A stretch of 23,722 nucleotides of DNA from JAZRGE01 sp045644025. Its GTDB lineage: Bacteria > Bacillota > Clostridia > Oscillospirales > Acutalibacteraceae. Numbering within the stretch: position 1 is the first letter of the stretch; every line of letters starts with the position of its first letter. The position numbers were made by a program, and so were the translations under genes. Location: assembly GCA_045644025.1 (NCBI GenBank), contig JAZRGE010000100.1, positions 1-23,722 on the forward strand, in the 5' to 3' direction. The notes under the pieces are model-generated. The model did not search any database. It saw only the letters and a list, made by a program, of their open reading frames with translations, and was not told the origin of the DNA. Shown here piece after piece: positions 6,466 through 13,330 of the stretch.

Positions 6466-6591
6466 TTATGCGAAGGGATCTTCGATTTCTTCATCCACGA
6501 TATTGTCGCCATCGTAGTTGCTGGCGCCAAGGATATCGCCGATAAGCTTGAATTCGTAGATCTCAGCTTCGGGAGCAAAATACTTTTTCAT
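6466..6591 (-). CDS. Acidic 41-residue peptide, unknown function
   Basis: The reading frame begins M-K-K-Y-F-A-P-E-A-E-I-Y-E-F, continues D-I-L-G-A-S at 19-24, then N-Y-D-G-D-N and an acidic end (D-E-E-I-E-D-P-F-A). A near-perfect ribosome binding site (AGGAGG) lies 6-7 bases before the ATG. It starts 20 bases after the stop of the giant secreted protein gene, so the two form an operon. I recall similar tiny proteins in Clostridia with an M-K-K-Y-x-x-P-x-x-E start and a D-(V/I)-(I/L)-x-(T/A/G)-(A/S)-S motif; no function is known to me. They look like peptide precursors with a leader-like front, but no modification enzyme is in this window. There is no signal peptide or membrane segment. Confidence 0.75.
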   Translation of the reverse strand: MKKYFAPEAEIYEFKLIGDILGASNYDGDNIVDEEIEDPFA

Positions 6592-6610
6592 TTTATTCTC
6601 CTCCTATCGC

Positions 6611-9600
6611 TTATTCTGCAAGTGCGCCGTTGGCATCGATAGTGATGCATGTCACGGCGTCGCCGATTACCATTGTGCCATCGCTAAGGATTGCATAGGT
6701 GGTTGCGCAACGAGTCTGGCCATACGCAATACCTGTGAAGGTGAAGAGGAACTGGCGGCCGTTGGTTGCACCGGAAACAGCCTGCTTAACAACAGTCCTT
6801 TTCTCGACACCGGCTTCAGTCTCTGCCTTGTAGGTATCACGCAATGTTTCTGCATCCATCTCGGAAGCGGAGAGAAGCACACCGATCTCGGTGACTTCAG
6901 CATCGCCTGCTTCAACAACACCCATGATCTGGAAGTTCCACTTGCCGTTCTTGATCACGTAGTTCCTGCTGGGGTTGGTGTAGACAAGAACAGGAGTCTC
7001 TTCTACTTCATCGGCATAAACGGGAACAATGTCCATCTCATCGAACACAAGGAAGGAAAGCCTTGCAGAGGTGCTGAACTTAGCGCCGTTGATCTTCCAG
7101 TAAGAGAACTTCTGGCCTTCTGCATTCACCTTGGGAGCAGAAATGGTGATCCTATCGTTGTAGTAGGGCTTATCCTGGCCTGCAGGAAGAACAACGTTAA
7201 CGTCAACTTCCACTTCGGGATTGGGAGCTACTTCGTAGGTAGTCTCGGTATCCTTGGTGTAGAGAGCCTTAACGCCGAGAGCCTCGTAGGCATCGGGAAG
7301 CTCGATGTTTTCCCAGCCGGCAAACTTATAACCGTGGCGGGTGGGCTCGGCAGGAGCCATAGAGGTGATATTTGCACCGGGCTCGGTGATGATGGTGCTG
7401 AGCACCTTATCATCGTAGTCCTTAAAGGGAACAGCAATGGGGCCGCCCTGGAGGAAGGAATATTCATCCAGAATTAGGTAATCGCCGGTGGTGTTTTCAT
7501 ATCCATAGTAGCCCTGGAATCTCAACTGCGCATTATTGTTGGCAGTATCTGCTTTGTAGGCTTCGGCATCGGTATTTCCGTTTTTCTCATTAATCATGGG
7601 GAAGATTATATAGCCCTTAAAGTCTTTATTGATGTACACAACGCTGTCGGCAGTATTCTTGGTGTAGACGCCGGGGTTGTCATCACTCATAGTATAATAT
7701 GTTGTCTGCTTGATTTCGGTGTTTATCTCCCAGCTTCCATCGCCATCGGTATCAAAATACATACGGAAAGCTCTGTTCGTAGAAAGGCCGGAACCATCCA
7801 CGTGGATTGCCAGAGCAGTAGTACCGTCTCCCTTAACAGTTGCAGGAAGCTTGAGCAGACCAAAGCCCCAATAGCCTTCGGTTTGTCCGGTAGATGTCTG
7901 AACACCACTGCTATTGTAATTTGCTTTTCCATCCAAAGTAGCAGTAGCTTTAATAGAGCCATTGTTCCAGGTGGGTTTCAAAAAAGTATCTTTTTCCTGA
8001 TCATTATAACCACTGCCCTTAAATTCAGATGTGCTGAAGTAGTTGTAATCGCGCTGGATAGACTGGCTATGGAACATACCTTCGATGGTGCCATAGTTAT
8101 CGCTTACAAGGTCGTCCACAAGCTCATCTTCGGCGGATCCGAGATCAAGAGTGAGATTATTGTTATCTGTGCCCATGAAAGAATCGGCATTGGTGGAATA
8201 GAGATTGAAGGAAACCTCGCTTCCATCGTTCTTAAAGCGGCCGATAAGCACGGCTGCAGCATAATTATAAGCATAATCGATCTGCTGAGTATCGCAAAGG
8301 ATCTGATAAACGTCGTTGCCGTTCTCGCCCTGAGCAACACGATTGATAATGCCGCTGAAGGAAGAGTGGCCGCAAACGATCATATCGATATTCTCATAAT
8401 CCTTGAGCAGGCCGTTCCAGATCTGCTCACCGGAAGAAGAGCCGGTGTACATATCCTTGGTATCATGGGTGAAGATTCTGTTCTGAGCGTTCATATACTC
8501 ATGGGTGGTGATGATCACACGGTAATCGGAATGGTTACCAATAATCTGCCTTGCCCAATCCAGAACACCTGCTGGGGGCTCTGTTTCCAGAGTGAGAAGC
8601 AGATACTTAACGCCATCTTCACCATTGGGAGTGAAGTAGTAGTAAGCGGAAGAAAGATCGCCGCTGGCATAGGTAGCGCCGAGCTGGAAGTAATCATTCT
8701 TCACCAGCATATCAGTGGTGAAATACTTCTTGAAGTTGGCGTTTTCACGTTTACCAAGAGAAGAATAATCGTGGTTGCCTGTGGCAATAACCCAAGGCAT
8801 GCCATTGGCTGTGAGATTATTATGGGCAGCCTGAGCATTCTCCCACTGAACAGTCTTATCGTTTTCATCAACAATATCGCCAAGACCCATAACAACCTTG
8901 ATGTTGAGCCTTTCCTGATTATCCAGAATCCACTGATACATAGCGGCATACTGAGTTGCGCTATAGCGGTTCACGATCTGAGTATCAGGCATGAACACAA
9001 CTGTGAACTCGTCTTCTGCTGCATCGCGGTTGTAATCAGCATAGAGGGGATTTTCGGAGGTGATATCCCACTGATATTCTGTGAGATCATAGGTGCCGGT
9101 AGTCTCTTCGGTGAAGTTCTCGCCGGTGAGCATCCATTCGGCAATAAGGTTATCGACGCCTGCAACAGAAGCTACGGAGTTGTTGAAAAGCTCTTTGCCT
9201 GTGCGCACATCGCTCCAGATTCTCACATTAGCAATTGTGCCATTGAAGGGGATGTTTACCCTACCGTTTTTGGGCATATGGTTACCAACAGTGATGGGGA
9301 AGGAAAGATCGTTTTCGGGGATCTTGTAGATAACGCTCTCATCTGTGGGAGAAACGAAGGACTGATAACCAACGTTTACGCCGTTCACATAGCAGCGGAT
9401 CTCGTTCATAGTCTCATCGATCACAAATGCAACGTGCTTCCACTCGCCATCGTTGATAACTGCATCGGTGCAGGTGAAGTTGATAAAGTTGCACTTCTCA
9501 TCCGCCATGAAGAAGTAGGGGTAACCGGCAGCTGTCATACCCACGCGGAAGCCGGGTTCCTTGCAAACAAGATTCTTGCCATAGGGCTTTTCGCCTTCGG

Positions 9601-11344
9601 CGGGTTCTTCCTTGGTGAACTGAACGTCTTCAATATGATAGGGATTGGATATACCAGTTGTATTCCATTCAATATCATACTTTTCGGCAATGAACATCTG
9701 ATCGGTGGTGGCTGTAGTCTTTACCCATGCTTCCACTGTGCGGATATTGCCGTTGATAGTGCTGGTCTCGTACATTGAATTCTCCAACTTGGAGAAATCA
9801 GTACCTGCGCCTTCTTCAAGGCCGGGGGCATTGAAGTAGAAGCCAAGGTTATCCATATAGTAGGATTCGCCTGTATCGGCGGCCTTCCAGTCTCTCAGTT
9901 CAAAGTAAAAAGTGAGCTTCTTATACTGATCATGAAGACCCGTACCGGAGGCATTCTTAACAACTGTAGCAGGAATAATCACACGGCCCTTAAAACCTGC
10001 CGGCAAAGTCCAAAAGCACTGACCAGAAGAAGATGTGTCGGTATTGACAATTGTTGATAAGGTTCCATCATCACTTAAAAGATAGATCGTTCCTCCATAA
10101 GCCTTAAAAGAGGTAGTGCTGCCGTCGTTATAGCCGTGGAAATAAATTCGGGCATAATGGGAACCTGTCAACTCCGAAAGATCTAAATCATAGGCAAAAG
10201 CTTTATAATCTTCGAACCACTGGCCAATATCATAAAAGCTAAAATGCATAGAAGAGCCATCGGTGGCTGTGTCATTAGGTGTAAGAGCAAGACGACCCTC
10301 GGACAAAGTAACACAAGATGTCGGGAAACAGCTATTAGGATTATTACCATAAGTGCCATAGTTGCCATACATCCACTGAGCGTTTGGATTGAGAGTAAAA
10401 TTAGAGAAATCCTGGGTGATTGTCTGGAAATCATAATTTACAGCATCAGTTACCCACTTCACATCGTCAAATTCAAAATAGTCAGTAGTAGCATAGGAAT
10501 CATTATAGATATTGAAAGCCATAATAGAACGCTGCTTCCAGGCGCCTGTTCCAGCGTTCATATATAAAGTGTAGATAGTTCTTCCACTTATATGTCCCTG
10601 AGCGTTGGTAAAGGGAGTGTAGTTAGTTACATCACTGGTTGTCTCAGTAGTAGGATCGAATACATCGAAGGGAATAATGTATGTACCAGACTGACCTGCG
10701 TAGCCAGCAAGATTGGCAGAGTTCACACCGGTCTTATCTTCTGTTTTGAGAACCTTCATTTCAGGGTTGGGGTTTTCTTCGGTAGCATCGGGGATGAAGT
10801 AGTAAGTCTTACCACCAAGAATATATGCCGTATAGTGTCCGCTACTACCACAAGAGTCTCCAAGAGAGAATCTCCACGGGATATATGCACCTTCCGCCTT
10901 AGATGTAATTCCCTTAAAACTCACGTGAATACTAAGAGCATTGGCAGCGACTGTAGGATAATCTCCCTCCCTACCATTCATCCAAATATAAGGATTAAGT
11001 TCATTATTGTTTTTGGGATAAAAACGAACAGCACCATCCACTATCTCACCCGTAGTATCTGCATCTAAGTATGCAGCAAAGGGCGGATTCATATAGCTAG
11101 AACCACTGTTGGTGCCAAAAGCATTCTCAGTAGTCCATGTGCCTCCTCCGTCATTAGTCCATCCGCTAAAATCGGTCCATTCGCTTGCAACAGCATATTG
11201 AGGCCAATTAAGCTTTTCGAGATCGATATCGCCGGGGGCTGCTGTGGCGCCTGCGTTGATTCCGCCTATATTAATAGGAAGAACGGGCAGAGAAACCAGC
11301 ATGACAGCCAGCGCAAGGGCGATAGCTAAGATGCGCTTATTCAT
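6611..11344 (-). CDS. Giant secreted metallophosphoesterase with LamG
   Basis: A 1577-residue protein. The ATG at 11344 is chosen because TTGGAGG lies just upstream; the 18-codon longer frame lacks a site. A signal peptide (M-N-K-R, hydrophobic to about 26, A-G-A-T-A near 34) exports it. Order of parts: beta-sandwich module 1 (about 40-295), module 2 (300-510), LamG/concanavalin-like domain (about 520-770), calcineurin-like phosphoesterase (about 780-1070), module 3 (1085-1298), InlB-like repeat (1303-1368), then two small beta domains. Phosphoesterase motifs are M-P-D-T-Q (D787), G-L-G-D (D823), G-N-H-D (N857, H858), T-T-H-E (H948) and G-H-S (H993). No LPXTG, SLH or dockerin motif is seen, so it is probably released or held by its sandwich modules. 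Substrate unknown; a glycan-linked phosphate is a guess. Confidence 0.85.
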   Translation of the reverse strand: MNKRILAIALALAVMLVSLPVLPINIGGINAGATAAPGDIDLEKLNWPQYAVASEWTDFSGWTNDGGGTWTTENAFGTNSGSSYMNPPFAAYLDADTTGEIVDGAVRFYPKNNNELNPYIWMNGREGDYPTVAANALSIHVSFKGITSKAEGAYIPWRFSLGDSCGSSGHYTAYILGGKTYYFIPDATEENPNPEMKVLKTEDKTGVNSANLAGYAGQSGTYIIPFDVFDPTTETTSDVTNYTPFTNAQGHISGRTIYTLYMNAGTGAWKQRSIMAFNIYNDSYATTDYFEFDDVKWVTDAVNYDFQTITQDFSNFTLNPNAQWMYGNYGTYGNNPNSCFPTSCVTLSEGRLALTPNDTATDGSSMHFSFYDIGQWFEDYKAFAYDLDLSELTGSHYARIYFHGYNDGSTTSFKAYGGTIYLLSDDGTLSTIVNTDTSSSGQCFWTLPAGFKGRVIIPATVVKNASGTGLHDQYKKLTFYFELRDWKAADTGESYYMDNLGFYFNAPGLEEGAGTDFSKLENSMYETSTINGNIRTVEAWVKTTATTDQMFIAEKYDIEWNTTGISNPYHIEDVQFTKEEPAEGEKPYGKNLVCKEPGFRVGMTAAGYPYFFMADEKCNFINFTCTDAVINDGEWKHVAFVIDETMNEIRCYVNGVNVGYQSFVSPTDESVIYKIPENDLSFPITVGNHMPKNGRVNIPFNGTIANVRIWSDVRTGKELFNNSVASVAGVDNLIAEWMLTGENFTEETTGTYDLTEYQWDITSENPLYADYNRDAAEDEFTVVFMPDTQIVNRYSATQYAAMYQWILDNQERLNIKVVMGLGDIVDENDKTVQWENAQAAHNNLTANGMPWVIATGNHDYSSLGKRENANFKKYFTTDMLVKNDYFQLGATYASGDLSSAYYYFTPNGEDGVKYLLLTLETEPPAGVLDWARQIIGNHSDYRVIITTHEYMNAQNRIFTHDTKDMYTGSSSGEQIWNGLLKDYENIDMIVCGHSSFSGIINRVAQGENGNDVYQILCDTQQIDYAYNYAAAVLIGRFKNDGSEVSFNLYSTNADSFMGTDNNNLTLDLGSAEDELVDDLVSDNYGTIEGMFHSQSIQRDYNYFSTSEFKGSGYNDQEKDTFLKPTWNNGSIKATATLDGKANYNSSGVQTSTGQTEGYWGFGLLKLPATVKGDGTTALAIHVDGSGLSTNRAFRMYFDTDGDGSWEINTEIKQTTYYTMSDDNPGVYTKNTADSVVYINKDFKGYIIFPMINEKNGNTDAEAYKADTANNNAQLRFQGYYGYENTTGDYLILDEYSFLQGGPIAVPFKDYDDKVLSTIITEPGANITSMAPAEPTRHGYKFAGWENIELPDAYEALGVKALYTKDTETTYEVAPNPEVEVDVNVVLPAGQDKPYYNDRITISAPKVNAEGQKFSYWKINGAKFSTSARLSFLVFDEMDIVPVYADEVEETPVLVYTNPSRNYVIKNGKWNFQIMGVVEAGDAEVTEIGVLLSASEMDAETLRDTYKAETEAGVEKRTVVKQAVSGATNGRQFLFTFTGIAYGQTRCATTYAILSDGTMVIGDAVTCITIDANGALAE

Positions 11345-11420
11345 AGAAAAACCTCCAAAAAAATTATTTCTGTGCGCCCCACAGGGACAGTACCCCACAG
11401 TAACGCTAGTTTACCTGTGT

Positions 11421-11449
11421 AGTTTACACTAAAATGAATTTTCGCGCAA
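11421..11449 (-). promoter_or_regulatory. Candidate promoter of the giant secreted protein gene
   Basis: On the minus strand TTGCGC (11449-11444) and TAAACT (11426-11421) are 17 bases apart. The boxes are imperfect, which suits a regulated promoter. The leader would be about 70 bases and contains two copies of CTGTGGGG. Confidence 0.45.
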
Positions 11450-11457
11450 GTCGCACT

Positions 11458-11515
11458 TTGCACAACAATTAAATATCTTTATTGTGCAAGTTTCACAAGG
11501 GGTCTATATCTTGTG
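11458..11515. promoter_or_regulatory. Paired inverted repeats, possible operators
   Basis: TTGCACAA (11458-11465) is mirrored by TTGTGCAA (11482-11489). CACAAG (11494-11499) is mirrored by CTTGTG (11510-11515). The two centres are 31 bases apart, about three helical turns, and the first repeat begins 9 bases upstream of the -35 of the minus-strand promoter. This geometry is typical of activator or repressor sites; no regulator is identified. The gap 11399-11655 holds no gene; it also has a GC hairpin (GGCGCCC 11554-11560 with GGGCGCC 11567-11573). Confidence 0.45.
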
Positions 11516-11655
11516 TTTGCCACTCTTTTGCCACCACAACCGCCCAAATTGGGGGCGCCCTGCTGTGGGCGCCGAGCGGAAATGGGCGAGGCGCATGGCG
11601 GCGCGCAAGTGCCGCACAATGGAATATATTTATATAATGTAGGCAAAGTTGATTC

Positions 11656-11684
11656 TTGACAAATGCCCTTGGCAGGAATATGAT
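11656..11684 (+). promoter_or_regulatory. Promoter of mgtE
   Basis: TTGACA (11656-11661) and TATGAT (11679-11684) are separated by 17 bases, close to consensus. Transcription from about 11691 gives an unusually long leader of roughly 210 bases before the mgtE start. Confidence 0.85.
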
Positions 11685-11690
11685 AAAAAA

Positions 11691-11904
11691 GCGGTCTTTT
11701 GGCCGCCGATATTTTAGAAAAAAGAAGGAGGGAGAGTCATGGATGCTGGAGGCAGTAGCGGCACTATTGCGGGCCGATGTAGAATGAGATGCGCCGCGTC
11801 TGTGGCGCGCCCTGTTTTTTAATCTGCCCCGTTGTGTCGGTTTTCGGGCGTTGCCCGCCTCTTAATCTTGTGATTCAAGAATATGAAAAAAGGAGGATTT
11901 ACCG
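11691..11904 (+). promoter_or_regulatory. Structured mgtE leader, possible attenuator
   Basis: The leader opens with a hairpin (GCGGTC 11691-11696 with GGCCGC 11701-11706 allowing one G-U pair). A candidate leader peptide follows (11739-11822). Near its end, GCGCCG (11791-11796) pairs with TGGCGC (11803-11808), followed four bases later by CTGTTTTTT, a weak terminator shape. Further hairpins lie at CGGGC-GTT-GCCCG (around 11847-11860) and TCTTG...CAAGA just before the mgtE ribosome binding site. I looked for the Mg-sensing M-box consensus and do not find it. Control of mgtE by this leader is inference. Confidence 0.45.
11739..11822 (+). CDS. Candidate 27-residue leader peptide
   Basis: The frame starts M-D-A-G-G-S-S-G-T-I-A-G-R-C-R-M-R-C and ends with A-R-P-V-F and TAA. 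AAGGAGGG lies 7 bases upstream of the ATG, as strong a site as that of mgtE. The last codons cover the terminator-like hairpin and its T run, the classic layout for attenuation by ribosome position. The peptide itself shows no run of one amino acid that would point to an inducer, but it has three Arg and two Cys in its middle. It could also be a chance frame. Confidence 0.4.
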   Translation: MDAGGSSGTIAGRCRMRCAASVARPVF

Positions 11905-13275
11905 ATGGCAGAGCATAACATCACTGTGGAAAGCACTCTGGCCGTGCTTCTGGAAGAAAAGAAGTATCCCGCCGTGCGCGATATTCTTTCCACCATGAAC
12001 CCTGCCGATATAGCCGCCGTGTTCGGCGAGCTGGAGCAGGAAAGGTTGCCACTCATCTTTAGGCTTCTGCCCAAGGAGTTGGCCGCCGAAAGCTTTGCGG
12101 AAATGGAATCCGATACTCAGGAGTTCCTTATCCATTGCTTCTCGGATACCGAGCTTAAAGAAGTGCTCAACGAACTTTACGTGGACGATGCGGTTGATCT
12201 TGTGGAAGAGATGCCCGCCAACGTGGTAAAGCGTATTTTAGCGCAGGCCACCCCCGGAATGCGCTCGGATATCAACAGAATTCTGAAATACCCCGAAAAT
12301 TCCGCCGGCTCGATCATGACAACCGAGTACGTCACTCTCAGGCCGGATATGACTGTGGAAGAGGCTATTCTTCGCATCCGCCGCACGGGCGTGGATAAGG
12401 AGACTATCTACACCTGCTACGTGACTACCGGCCGCGTGCTGGCAGGCCTTATCACCGTGAAGGATCTGCTGCTGGCAGCCGACGACGAGACCCCCATCAG
12501 TGAGCTGATGGAGACCAACATAATTTCTGTGAACACCCACACCGATCAGGAAGAGGTGGCGCAGACATTCTCTAAATATAATTTCCTGGCCCTGCCCGTT
12601 GTGGACAACGAGAACCGTATCGTTGGTATCGTCACCTTCGACGACGCGATGGACGTTATGGAAGAAGAGGCCACCGAGGATATGGAGCTGATGGGTGGTA
12701 TTATCCCTTCGGAAAAGCCCTATCTTAAATCTTCAGCGCTGGAGCTTTTTAAGTATCGCATACCTTGGCTGCTTCTGCTTATGATCTCCTCCACCTTCAC
12801 CGGCCTTATTATCAACGGATTCGAGAACGCGCTGGCCGCCACCGTGGCGCTCACCGCCTTTATCCCTATGCTTATGGGCACGGGCGGTAATTCGGGCAGC
12901 CAGTCTTCGGTTACAATAATCCGTTCCCTTTCTCTGGGAGAGCTGGATTTCTCCGATCTGCCCCGAGTGATCTGGAAAGAGATTCGCACTTCGGTGCTTT
13001 GCGGCGTGGTGCTGGCCGTGGCCTGCTTCGGCAAGATAATGCTGCTTGATAGCTGGCTCTTCGGCAACAACACCATCACCATTGGCATTGCCGCTGTGGT
13101 GTGCATCACAATGGCACTCACCGTGCTTGTGGCAAAATTGGTAGGCTGCGTGCTGCCCATGGTGGCACAAAAGATCGGCTTCGATCCCGCCGTGATGGCC
13201 AGCCCCTTTATCACCACCATAGTGGACGCCCTTTCCCTGCTGATCTACTTCGCAATAGCTTCGGCCTTGCTTTAA
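11905..13275 (+). CDS. mgtE: Magnesium transporter MgtE
   Basis: A 456-residue protein of full family length. The N-terminal MgtE_N helical domain (about 25-130, with repeated L-P-x-E/D-L-A-A and D-D-A-V-D-L-V-E-E-M-P patterns) and a pair of CBS domains (about 135-260) together sense cytoplasmic Mg2+. Five membrane helices follow (about 285-456). Hallmarks are T-G-G-N-S-G-S-Q at 326-333 and D441 in T-T-I-V-D-A-L-S, matching the pore aspartate of Thermus MgtE. It is a homodimeric Mg2+ channel of the cytoplasmic membrane. AAGGAGG sits 8 bases before the ATG. It is transcribed alone from the promoter at 11656 through a long leader, and ends at a strong terminator shared with the converging EF-G-like gene. 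Confidence 0.95.
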   Translation: MAEHNITVESTLAVLLEEKKYPAVRDILSTMNPADIAAVFGELEQERLPLIFRLLPKELAAESFAEMESDTQEFLIHCFSDTELKEVLNELYVDDAVDLVEEMPANVVKRILAQATPGMRSDINRILKYPENSAGSIMTTEYVTLRPDMTVEEAILRIRRTGVDKETIYTCYVTTGRVLAGLITVKDLLLAADDETPISELMETNIISVNTHTDQEEVAQTFSKYNFLALPVVDNENRIVGIVTFDDAMDVMEEEATEDMELMGGIIPSEKPYLKSSALELFKYRIPWLLLLMISSTFTGLIINGFENALAATVALTAFIPMLMGTGGNSGSQSSVTIIRSLSLGELDFSDLPRVIWKEIRTSVLCGVVLAVACFGKIMLLDSWLFGNNTITIGIAAVVCITMALTVLVAKLVGCVLPMVAQKIGFDPAVMASPFITTIVDALSLLIYFAIASALL

Positions 13276-13282
13276 TTAAAAG

Positions 13283-13318
13283 AAACCCCCGCTCATGAGT
13301 GAGCGGGGGTTTTGTTTT
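13283..13318. terminator. Bidirectional terminator between mgtE and EF-G-like gene
   Basis: AAACCCCCGCTCA (13283-13295) pairs perfectly with TGAGCGGGGGTTT (13300-13312), followed by TGTTTT on the plus strand. The minus-strand exit is A/T-rich (TTTCTTTTAATT), so it can serve both converging genes. Confidence 0.92.
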
Positions 13319-13330
13319 GCTTTAGCTATA

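Noticed and set aside
7802..9778. A 658-codon open frame on the plus strand opposite the giant secreted protein gene
   Set aside because: It is antisense to a gene with clear signal peptide, LamG and phosphoesterase motifs. It has no ribosome binding site and its translation shows no recognisable domain; it is a by-product of codon bias.
11691..11904. M-box (ykoK) or yybP-type riboswitch upstream of mgtE
   Set aside because: The conserved segments I know for these classes are not present; only generic hairpins and a small frame are visible. A covariance model search could still overturn this.
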